Part shown: positions 9,214 to 16,606 of the stretch, one piece after another | Layout: each line of letters begins with the position of its first letter | Position numbering within the stretch: position 1 is the first letter of the stretch | DNA from: Erythrobacter sp. | GTDB taxonomy: Bacteria > Pseudomonadota > Alphaproteobacteria > Sphingomonadales > Sphingomonadaceae | DNA length: 64,000 nt | Direction of reading: 5' to 3' | Assembly: GCF_035194505.1 (NCBI RefSeq) | Contig: NZ_CP136573.1 | Coordinates: forward strand, 1,847,001-1,911,000 | Made by a program: the position numbers and the translations under genes | Notes under the pieces: model-generated | Told to the model about the DNA's origin: nothing | Seen by the model: the letters and a program-made list of their open reading frames with translations, nothing else | Databases searched by the model: none

Positions 9214-10739
9214 ACGGCAGGCGCATCGAGCCGCGAATAATCGGTCGCGGCGATGGTTTCGATGACGCTGGCCCGCAGCTTGCGTGCCTCGGCCAGCGGC
9301 ACGCCGGTCACGGCCAGAGTGCCGCCCGCTAGCCCCAAATGTACCGTCGCATAGCCGCGCAGCCGCGCCAGCGGGCCCTGTGCGATCTCGATCGAATGGA
9401 GCTTCAGCCGGGTCGCAATGGTGTTGGTGGGCGACAGGAAGCCTCTGCTGGAAAAAATCTGGGTCGCGTCGAGCGCATAGCGATGGAACTGCCAGGCATA
9501 GAGCCTGGCGGCGAGCACCGCGCCGGCCACCACGAACGGAATCGGGGCGAGCCAGGGCGAGGCGAAAATCGCCACCGGGATCGCCGCCGCCGCAATCAGC
9601 GCTGCCGGGACAAGCGCGGTGTCGGTGCGGTATTGCGTGCTGGCGCGGTGCCACTGCGTCGCCGCATCGGGCAGGTGGAAGCCCGCCGCCGCCACGATCG
9701 GGGCGATCTCGGCGCGCTTGGCAAAGGGCGCAACCACATGGCTTTCCCCGCCATCATCCTGCGCCAGGCTGACGAAGCTCAGCGATTGCCAGCCGAAGCG
9801 ATAGCGCAGCAGCCCGGTGCCGATCACCATCGCCTGCACGCGGTGGGCGGGCATCACCACATCGGTGCGGGTCAAGAGGCCGCGCTGGCGGCGGAACCCG
9901 CGGGCGCTGCGGGTGAGCGTGAAGCCCCAGTCGCGCAAGGCCGTGCGCACCACGCCGGTGCCGAACCCGAGGATCACCAGCGCGATCAGCCCCGCGATCG
10001 CGCTCGCCGCCTGCACCAGCGGGCCAAGGCTGGCGAGCGCCGGCCCCTGCTCCTTCAGCCAGCCGTACCAGATATCGACGTCCCACACGTCGATGCTGGT
10101 GACATTGTCGACATATTGCAACGCGCCGCCGAGCACCGCGAAAACCGCGAGGCTGAATTCGAACAAACCGAAAGTGACCAGCCGCCGGGGCGACATGGCG
10201 AACAGCACTTCACCTTCGGGATCGGGCGAAGGGGCAGCGGCGGCATCCTCGGGCGAGGCGGCTGGGCCGGCCTGCGCTTCCTCGTCGCGGCGCTCGCGCA
10301 CCAGCTGGCGCAGCGCCTCGCCTTGGGCATTGGTGAGATATTCGAGCGCGATATCCTCGCCCGCCCCCGCGCCGGTCTCGAACTTCACCGCCACCAGCCC
10401 GAGCAGGCGCGGCAGGGGCTTGGCTTCGAGGCTGACGTCCTGGATCCGCTCGTAGGGGACGGAACGCGCCGAGCGGCTCAGAAGCCCGCTTTCGAGCCGG
10501 ATGTCGGTTTCGCCGATGATATAGGTGGTGCGGCGCCAGCCGAGATAGGTGAACAGCCCGCCGATCACTACCGCTGCAAGGCCAACCCCGAGCGCCACCA
10601 GCAGCCGCCCGCTCCCGCCGATCCCCGAAAAGGCAATCGCGATGGCGGGGATGATCGCGCTGCGGATATTCGCCAGCGCGCCCACCGCCATGCCGAGCGG
10701 AGCGGTGCGTTGGACGGTGTCCTCGGGAAGGTCGCTCAC
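9159..10739 (-). CDS. PH-domain membrane protein, YdbT-like
   Basis: The 526-residue membrane protein has three bacterial PH (bPH2/DUF304) segments separated by hydrophobic helix pairs, as in Bacillus YdbT. Visible PH landmarks include YIIGETDIRLESGLLSRSARSV and VPYERIQDVSLEAK. YdbS/YdbT proteins have been linked to resistance to secreted toxins in Bacillus; the role here is unknown. It starts with GTG at 10739, overlapping the TGA of the smaller PH gene by 4 nt, so the two are translated as a pair. Its stop lies inside the convergent acetyltransferase gene. Confidence 0.85.
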   Translation of the reverse strand: MSDLPEDTVQRTAPLGMAVGALANIRSAIIPAIAIAFSGIGGSGRLLVALGVGLAAVVIGGLFTYLGWRRTTYIIGETDIRLESGLLSRSARSVPYERIQDVSLEAKPLPRLLGLVAVKFETGAGAGEDIALEYLTNAQGEALRQLVRERRDEEAQAGPAASPEDAAAAPSPDPEGEVLFAMSPRRLVTFGLFEFSLAVFAVLGGALQYVDNVTSIDVWDVDIWYGWLKEQGPALASLGPLVQAASAIAGLIALVILGFGTGVVRTALRDWGFTLTRSARGFRRQRGLLTRTDVVMPAHRVQAMVIGTGLLRYRFGWQSLSFVSLAQDDGGESHVVAPFAKRAEIAPIVAAAGFHLPDAATQWHRASTQYRTDTALVPAALIAAAAIPVAIFASPWLAPIPFVVAGAVLAARLYAWQFHRYALDATQIFSSRGFLSPTNTIATRLKLHSIEIAQGPLARLRGYATVHLGLAGGTLAVTGVPLAEARKLRASVIETIAATDYSRLDAPAVQALSGAQSGFSVNLRAT

Positions 10740-11260
10740 AGCGTCTCGCGGCGGATATGGGCGCGGATGTCCTCGCGCATCTCGCGCGCCAGCTCCTCGC
10801 CGAGGCCGGGCAGCGACACGCTGGCATTGTGATTGCCGGCGGTGTGAAGCGTGAGCGTGGCAAGGCCGAAGAACCGGTCGAGCGGGCCCTGATTCACATC
10901 GATATGCTGCACCCGGCCGAACGGCACCACCGTGTCGGACCGGAACAGAAGGCCGCGCACCACCCGCAGGCGGTCAGCGCTGATCTGGTAGCCGCGCGAG
11001 CCGTAGCGGCGGGCCGGGACGCGGATGATCAGGGCCAGCGCGATCAGCAGCACCGGCCCGGCGATGAGGCCACTCGGAAACAGGCCCTCGCCGCGGAATG
11101 CCGACTCCAGCACCAGCGACCCAATCAGGAAGGGGATCGCGGTCAGTGCCGTCTGCAATCGCAAGGCGTGAGCATAGCTGGGATGGAGCTTCGTCAGCTC
11201 GCCATCATCGTCGAGCGGCGCGGGCACGGAGGCAGGAACGGAGGCGGGGAGATGATCCAT
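10736..11260 (-). CDS. PH-domain membrane protein, YdbS-like
   Basis: The 174-residue protein has two hydrophobic helices near residues 35-80 and one bPH2 domain with GYQISADRLRVVRGLLFR, VPFGRVQHIDVNQGPLDR and LGLATLTLHTAG-like spacing. This matches the YdbS half of the YdbS/YdbT pair. It leads a two-gene operon. Its promoter must lie in the 133-bp gap shared with the divergent GST gene, which contains 10-bp inverted arms at 11302-11311 and 11367-11376. Confidence 0.85.
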   Translation of the reverse strand: MDHLPASVPASVPAPLDDDGELTKLHPSYAHALRLQTALTAIPFLIGSLVLESAFRGEGLFPSGLIAGPVLLIALALIIRVPARRYGSRGYQISADRLRVVRGLLFRSDTVVPFGRVQHIDVNQGPLDRFFGLATLTLHTAGNHNASVSLPGLGEELAREMREDIRAHIRRETL

Positions 11261-11301
11261 GGTGGTGCCTTAGTGGCGCAATACAGCGCCTGTGTGCAAG
11301 C

Positions 11302-11376
11302 GATTTTGCCGCAAACCCTAGCGCATTTATGAGGGCGACGGGCCGCGCCAAGGCCCCTAGAACCCTCGGCAAAATC
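11302..11376. promoter_or_regulatory. Spaced inverted repeat in divergent gap
   Basis: GATTTTGCCG at 11302-11311 and its exact complement CGGCAAAATC at 11367-11376 lie 55 bp apart in the gap between the PH-domain operon and the GST gene. The second arm is 17 bp before the GST start. A repressor binding both arms is possible; only the symmetry is seen. Confidence 0.35.
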
Positions 11377-11393
11377 TTGTCGGAGAGACCGCA

Positions 11394-12041
11394 ATGACCA
11401 TTCTTCACTCCAGCCTCGGGCCCAATCCCCGCCTCGTGCGGATGTTCATGATCGAAAAGGGACTTGAGGAAGGGCGCGATTTCACCCGCGTGCATTACGA
11501 CATCATCACCGGCCAAAACCGGCAGGATGCCGCCTACATGGGCAAGAACCCGCAGGGCACCACACCGACGCTCGAACTCGATGACGGCACCTGCCTCACC
11601 GAAAGCTGGCCGATCTGCGAATATGTCGAGGAGATGCACCCGGAGCACAACATGTTCGGCGAAACTCCGCTCGAACGCGCCGAGGTGCGCAAGTGGGTGC
11701 GGCTGTTCGATCAGGAAGTGGTGGTGCCGATGACGATGGGCTTCCGCGCCGGCGCGGGACGCCCGATGTTCGAGCCGCGCATGAGCGTGGTCACGGTGGA
11801 GGCGGGCGCCGAACTGACCGCGATGGCCGATGCCAAGTGGCGGATGTTCGACGCCATTCTGGGCGGCAGCAACCACATCGCGCTGGGCCGCTTCACCTTT
11901 GCCGATCTGATCATCTTCGCCTTCGCCAATTTCGGCTTCACCATCGGCTGGAAGCTGCCTGAAGGCACCGACAATCTCGCCCGCTTCATCGACACGCATA
12001 ACCAGCGCCCCTGCGCGGGCGTGTGGCAGCAGTCCGAATAA
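11394..12041 (+). CDS. Glutathione S-transferase family protein
   Basis: The 215-residue protein has the thioredoxin-like N-terminal domain (LHSSLGPNPRLVRMFMIEKGL, then NPQGTTPTLELDDG and the glutathione-gamma-Glu loop ESWPICEYVEE) and an all-helical C-terminal domain. GSTs in catabolic islands may open epoxides or remove halides, but the substrate here is unknown. The stop TAA shares one base with the ATG of the downstream SDR gene, so they form a two-gene operon at the left edge of the catabolic island. Confidence 0.85.
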   Translation: MTILHSSLGPNPRLVRMFMIEKGLEEGRDFTRVHYDIITGQNRQDAAYMGKNPQGTTPTLELDDGTCLTESWPICEYVEEMHPEHNMFGETPLERAEVRKWVRLFDQEVVVPMTMGFRAGAGRPMFEPRMSVVTVEAGAELTAMADAKWRMFDAILGGSNHIALGRFTFADLIIFAFANFGFTIGWKLPEGTDNLARFIDTHNQRPCAGVWQQSE

Positions 12042-12820
12042 TGGCGCGGCTGGCGGGCAAGGTCGCGATCGTCACCGGCTGCGCGAGCGGGATCGGCGCG
12101 GCGACGGTGCGGCGGCTGCGGGCGGACGGAGCCGAGGTGCTCGGCACCGATCTCGACGCCGTCAAGGGCGCGGCGCTCTGTGCCGAAACCGGCGCGCTGT
12201 TCGCGGTGCAGGACGTATCCGACCGCGCGGCATGGCCGCAGATCGTGGCCCGCGCGGTCCAGACCTTCGGGCGGCTCGATATCCTCGTCAACAACGCCGG
12301 GATGGTCTCGGGCGCGGGGATCGGCGATCTCGACGATGACGCCATGTTCGCCGCGTGGGACAAGGTGCTGGCCGTCAATCTCACCGGCACCATGGCCGGC
12401 TGCCGCGCTGCGATTGCCGCGATGCGCGATAATCAGGGCGGCGCCAAGGGCGCGATCATCAACATCGCCTCGACCACCGCGATCGCGCCGCTTCCCACCG
12501 ATGTCGGCTATTCGGCGAGCAAGGGCGCGGTGCGGGTGCTGTCCAAGTCCGTCGCCACGTGGTGCGCAAAGGCGGGGCTCGCCATCCGCTGCAACACCGT
12601 GATCCCCGGTGCGACGCAGACCGGCATGATCGCCGATGCCGAACAGCGCATGCCGGGATTGATCGCGGCCGTGGCTGCAACCTCGCCCTTGAACCGCCTC
12701 GCCGATCCTTCGGAAACGGCGGCGGCCATTGCCTTCTTGGCCAGCGACGAGTGCCCGTTCATGACTGGCGCGGAAATGCTGGTCGATGGCGCCGCACTGG
12801 CGATCCATCCGGGGTTCTGA
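12041..12820 (+). CDS. Short-chain dehydrogenase/reductase (classical SDR)
   Basis: The 259-residue NAD(P)-dependent oxidoreductase has the cofactor loop TGCASGIGA, NNAG in LVNNAGM, the catalytic Ser in NIASTTAIA and YSASK as the Tyr/Lys pair. An acidic residue in LGTDLD after the second strand suggests NAD preference. The start is the ATG overlapping the GST stop (taATG); an upstream in-frame ATG at 12023 lies inside GST and is not preferred. It probably oxidises a secondary alcohol in the pathway of the island. Confidence 0.88.
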   Translation: MARLAGKVAIVTGCASGIGAATVRRLRADGAEVLGTDLDAVKGAALCAETGALFAVQDVSDRAAWPQIVARAVQTFGRLDILVNNAGMVSGAGIGDLDDDAMFAAWDKVLAVNLTGTMAGCRAAIAAMRDNQGGAKGAIINIASTTAIAPLPTDVGYSASKGAVRVLSKSVATWCAKAGLAIRCNTVIPGATQTGMIADAEQRMPGLIAAVAATSPLNRLADPSETAAAIAFLASDECPFMTGAEMLVDGAALAIHPGF

Positions 12821-12828
12821 AGCAAGTT

Positions 12829-12893
12829 CCGTTCGTGTCGAGCGCAGTCGAGACACCTGCGCACGGCCTCTCGACTACGCTCGAGGCGAAAGG
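12829..12893. repeat. Long imperfect palindrome, TCGAGCGAAGTCGA type (copy 2)
   Basis: CCGTTCGTGTCGAGCGCAGT opens the left arm, and GCCTCTCGACTACGCTCGAG followed by GCGAAAGG forms the right arm. It lies between the convergent SDR and MFS genes and could act as a bidirectional terminator. It shares its core with the copies at 5990-6056 and 33426-33498. Confidence 0.8.
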
Positions 12894-12908
12894 GTTTGGA
12901 GGTTCTGG

Positions 12909-14222
12909 CTAACCCCCGCGCATCTTCTCCAGATAACCGCTCGGCCCCATCTGCGCGGCGGTCCAGACGAAGATCGCAAGGCTCGCGAGGCCCGAGGCGA
13001 GGCATACGCCGAACACCGCCAGCGCCAGCGCGCTCGCGCCATAGGCAGGCGTCAGCGCGTCGCTCGCCGCGCCGATCACCGCAAGGCCCAGCGCCTGGCC
13101 GACGAGGTTGTTGAAGAACAGCGCGAAGGCCACGGCAAAGCCCCGGCTGGCCGGTTCCACCGCCGTCTGGATACCCGACAGGATGCCGGCCTGACTGGCG
13201 ACATAGATCGCATAGGCCAGCCCAAACCAGCCGAGAAAGGCCGCAAACCCGCTCGACGAAAGGCTCAGCGCCAGCGGCACCACGCAGCCTAGGCTCACCA
13301 GCCCCGGCAGCCACGCCCGCCAGCGCTCGTCGCGCAAGGTCAGCCAATGGGTCAGGTATCCGCCGAGGATCGGCCCCGGGATCCCGCCGAGGAAGAAGGT
13401 GAAGCCGAGATAGAGGCCGACGTCGCCGGTGGAGATCGGGAACTGGCGCAGCATCACCGCCGCCATCCAGAAGGCCAGCGCATAGCCGATCATGATCTGC
13501 ACCGCCCAGCCCAGCGCCAGTCCCATGAACACGCGATTGGTGACAAGGCTCATGATCGTGCGCCCCAATGGCAACTGCGTCATGTCGGTGCCCTTGGGGG
13601 CATAGCGCCCGCGCGGCGGCTCGCGCACGGTGAGAAACAGCACCCCGCCGAGCAGCAGGCCCGGGAGACCCATCAGGACGAAGGCCCAGCGCCAGTCGAA
13701 CCATTCGGCCAGCTGCCCGCCCACGATCAGCCCTGTGGCCGTGCCGACTGTCGATCCGAGCGTGAGAAAGCCCATCGCCTTGGCCAGTTCATGCCGCGCA
13801 AAGAAATCCGCGACGAGGCTTTGCGAGGAGGGGCCGGAACAGCCCTCGCCCACGCCCACGCCGGTGCGCGCCATGAACAGGGTCCAGAAGCCCGTCGCCA
13901 TGCCGCAGGCGGCGGTCATCAGGCTCCAGAAGCTGATCGCGGCGGCAACGATGTTCTTGCGGACCGAACGATCCGCCAGCCGCGCCGCGGGAAAGCCGGC
14001 CAGCACATAGACGAGACTGAACGCCGCCCCGCCCAGCAGGCCAAGCTGGAAGTCCGACAGCTGGAACGCGGACTTGATGTCCTCGACGAGGATGCCGAAC
14101 ACCAGCCGGTCGGCAACGCTGAAGGCGCTCGTCAGCGTCAGCAGCGAGAGGACGTACCAACGGTGCAGGCCGGGCTTGTCGGCCTCGCCGTCCTCAGTGG
14201 TGCGGTCTGGCGTAGAGGCCAT
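12909..14222 (-). CDS. MFS transporter
   Basis: The 437-residue protein has twelve hydrophobic segments and the MFS loop 2-3 signature near GFPAARLADRSVRKN. Other signature stretches are RTGVGVGEGCSGPSSQSLVADFF and LGLYLGFTFFLGGIPGPILGG-like sequence. The type is close to the Spinster/proton-symport MFS proteins frequent in sphingomonad degradation clusters. Its start at 14222 lies 29 bp inside the 3' end of the upstream SDR gene. It probably imports or exports an organic acid or hydrophobic substrate. Confidence 0.88.
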   Translation of the reverse strand: MASTPDRTTEDGEADKPGLHRWYVLSLLTLTSAFSVADRLVFGILVEDIKSAFQLSDFQLGLLGGAAFSLVYVLAGFPAARLADRSVRKNIVAAAISFWSLMTAACGMATGFWTLFMARTGVGVGEGCSGPSSQSLVADFFARHELAKAMGFLTLGSTVGTATGLIVGGQLAEWFDWRWAFVLMGLPGLLLGGVLFLTVREPPRGRYAPKGTDMTQLPLGRTIMSLVTNRVFMGLALGWAVQIMIGYALAFWMAAVMLRQFPISTGDVGLYLGFTFFLGGIPGPILGGYLTHWLTLRDERWRAWLPGLVSLGCVVPLALSLSSSGFAAFLGWFGLAYAIYVASQAGILSGIQTAVEPASRGFAVAFALFFNNLVGQALGLAVIGAASDALTPAYGASALALAVFGVCLASGLASLAIFVWTAAQMGPSGYLEKMRGG

Positions 14223-14973
14223 TGTCCACCGGGATCGTCAGGCCATTCAGAAACCGCGCCTCGTCCGAAGCGAGGAACAGCACGCAACCTGCCACATCCC
14301 GCGGGTGGCCCAGCGCATCCATCGCCAGCGGGCCTTCGGGGATATCCATCGGCTTTTCGCCGCCGCGCCCGGAAATGCCCATCACCATCGGGGTCTCGAT
14401 CCCGCCGGGTGCCAGCGCATTGACGCGGATGCCGTAGCCGCGATCCTGGAAATCGATCGCCAGACTGCGGGTCATCCCCGCGATCCCGGCCTTGCACGCG
14501 GCATAGGCGGGGATGTTGCCATAGCCCATCAGCGCCGCGGTGGAGGCCATGTTGATGATCGACGAGCCGCCCCCGCCCACCTTCTCGTGGCGGTGCTTCA
14601 TCAGCGGCGCGGCATATTTGCAGCCGAGGAAAGTGCCCACCACGTGGATATCAAGGTGCAGCTTGAAATGCGCGAGGCTGCAATCCTCGATGCTCTCGAA
14701 GATCACGTTGCCGGCATTGTTGACGAGGATGTCGAGCCCGCCGTGGCGTTCCTCGACCGCGCGCATCACTTCGATCCACTGCTCTTCGCTGGTGACATCC
14801 AGTGCCATGGCATCGCCGCCGATGGAGTCGGCCACCTTGTGCGCCAGTTCCACCTCGCGGTCGGTGACGATCACCGTCGCGCCTTCGCGCGCCAACGCCT
14901 CGCAATCGGCCTTGCCCAGCCCCATTGCCCCGCCTGTCACGAGCGCAACCTTGCCCGCTACCCTTCCCGCCAT
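14194..14973 (-). CDS. Short-chain dehydrogenase/reductase
   Basis: The 259-residue classical SDR has TGGAMGLG as the cofactor loop, TDRE (acidic, NAD-type) after beta-2, NNAG, the Ser in NMASTAALM and YAACK as the active-site pair. The chosen start is the ATG at 14973 with a GGGAGAG ribosome-binding site; five extra residues upstream are unlikely. It overlaps the downstream MFS gene by 29 bp. It is divergent from a Rieske oxygenase gene with a 131-bp gap, which suggests joint control. Confidence 0.88.
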   Translation of the reverse strand: MAGRVAGKVALVTGGAMGLGKADCEALAREGATVIVTDREVELAHKVADSIGGDAMALDVTSEEQWIEVMRAVEERHGGLDILVNNAGNVIFESIEDCSLAHFKLHLDIHVVGTFLGCKYAAPLMKHRHEKVGGGGSSIINMASTAALMGYGNIPAYAACKAGIAGMTRSLAIDFQDRGYGIRVNALAPGGIETPMVMGISGRGGEKPMDIPEGPLAMDALGHPRDVAGCVLFLASDEARFLNGLTIPVDNGLYARPHH

Positions 14974-15104
14974 TTCGCTCTCTCCCAAAAGCTTTTTCTT
15001 GAGCCCAGCCTATCGGGCGGGCGGGCGCAAGCCACTGTCGAAAGCGCGAGGGCGCGGGCGGGCCGCAGCGATGTATTCTCGCGAGGCCGAAAGGGAGAGG
15101 CGCA

Positions 15105-16409
15105 ATGATGGACCAAGCCGAAGTCGCGCAGCTGAAGGCGCTGATGGAGTGGGAAGGCAAGCGCCGCGCCCCGCCGCAGGGCTTTCCCGCCCTGCCCGAC
15201 ATGCCCGCCGGCCGCTACACCAGCGCGGAATACTTCGCGCTCGAACAGCAGCACATCTTCCGCAAGAGCTGGCTGTTCGCCGGCCACCTCGACGAGATCC
15301 CCGAGCCGGGGTGCTACATGCGCTGGCACAATGCCGGCGATCCGATCGTCATCGTGCACGGCATGGACGGGGTGGTGCGCGCCTTCCACAACACCTGTCG
15401 TCACCGCGGCGCGCCGGTGGTGACCGAGGATCGCGGCAAGTCCAGCCGCCTGATGTGCGGTTATCACAACTGGACCTACAAAACCGACGGCAGCCTGGTG
15501 GGCGTGCCCGAGAAGCGCGACTTTCCGGCCGATTTCGACATGAGCTGCCGCGGCCTTCTGCCGGTGCGCTGCGAGATGTTCGGCAAGGTGATCTTCGTCA
15601 ATTTCGACATGGAGGCGATGCCGCTGATCGACTGGCTCGGGCCGATTGCGCGCGAGTGGGAGGAGTTCGCCTTTGATCGCATCAAGCTCGCCGCGCGGCA
15701 TTCGTTCGATCTGAAGTGCAACTGGAAGATCGCGATGGAGGCCAACATGGAGGTCTACCATGTGCCCTTCATCCACCCCAACACCGTCGCCCCGCTGGTC
15801 GACAGCACGCGCAATCTCAACACCATCTACCCCAACGGCCATGCGCGGATGCTGGCGCCCCCGCCGCACACGACCGACCGCGAACACGTGCGCGCGATCG
15901 ACTCGCCGTCCGGATGGCAGCAGATCGAGAGCGTGGGCGAATTGGGCCGCACCTGCACCCAGAGCTACACGCTGTTTCCCAACTGGGTCAGCCCGCTCTC
16001 CAACTACTTCGTGCCGCCGCTGGTGTTCTGGCCGACCTCGCTGACCACCACGCGGCTGGAGCTGGTGACCATGGCGCTGGACTGGGGGGATGCGCCCGCG
16101 CCGGACTTGTGGACCGTGCCCGATGCCAGCCAGCCGAACGGGCGGCAAATGAGCCCGATCATCCTTGAAGACACCCAGTTCGGCGAAGCGATCCAGCATT
16201 CCGTGCAGGGCTCGGCCTTCCGCTCCGTGCCGCTGTCCTATCAGGAGGCGCGGATCTATTCCTTCCACCAGAGCCTCGACCGGATGATCGGGATCGCTAA
16301 CGTGCCCGAGCGGCTGCGGGTCGAGCAGGTGATCGGCGCGGACTGGGTGTGGCCCAACGACCCGCGCGTCGCGCAGATGGAGCGCGAGCAGGCGCAAGCG
16401 GCGGAATAA
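15105..16409 (+). CDS. Rieske non-heme iron oxygenase, alpha subunit (1)
   Basis: The 434-residue oxygenase component should hydroxylate an aromatic or alicyclic substrate. The Rieske [2Fe-2S] box is C98-x-H100-x17-C118-x2-H121 (CRHRGAP ... CGYHNW). The mononuclear iron motif is ANMEVYHVPFIH, with His219 and His224; Glu takes the place of the bridging Asp of naphthalene dioxygenase. No small beta subunit, ferredoxin or reductase gene is adjacent, so a homotrimeric monooxygenase-type enzyme is more likely than a classical dioxygenase. It is followed by a TonB receptor gene. Confidence 0.93.
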   Translation: MMDQAEVAQLKALMEWEGKRRAPPQGFPALPDMPAGRYTSAEYFALEQQHIFRKSWLFAGHLDEIPEPGCYMRWHNAGDPIVIVHGMDGVVRAFHNTCRHRGAPVVTEDRGKSSRLMCGYHNWTYKTDGSLVGVPEKRDFPADFDMSCRGLLPVRCEMFGKVIFVNFDMEAMPLIDWLGPIAREWEEFAFDRIKLAARHSFDLKCNWKIAMEANMEVYHVPFIHPNTVAPLVDSTRNLNTIYPNGHARMLAPPPHTTDREHVRAIDSPSGWQQIESVGELGRTCTQSYTLFPNWVSPLSNYFVPPLVFWPTSLTTTRLELVTMALDWGDAPAPDLWTVPDASQPNGRQMSPIILEDTQFGEAIQHSVQGSAFRSVPLSYQEARIYSFHQSLDRMIGIANVPERLRVEQVIGADWVWPNDPRVAQMEREQAQAAE

Positions 16410-16606
16410 CGCTACGGAATGCCGCTTTCGCAGGGAGTTGTGACGTTTTTGTCGCACATTGCCCGCCTTACTATCGCTTTTGCTGATAGCGCGTTCCCCT
16501 GCCTGACATACACCTTCCACCCATACCGATAGACGCGGGGAAACGTGTCACGGTTTGGGGAATCCAAAGGTGCGCCATGACGGCCGCCTTCAGGGGAGAG
16601 AGCATC

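Noticed and set aside
16471..16489. Imperfect dyad CTATCGC-TTTT-GCTGATAG
   Set aside because: Only a bulged 7-bp stem; not enough to call an operator.
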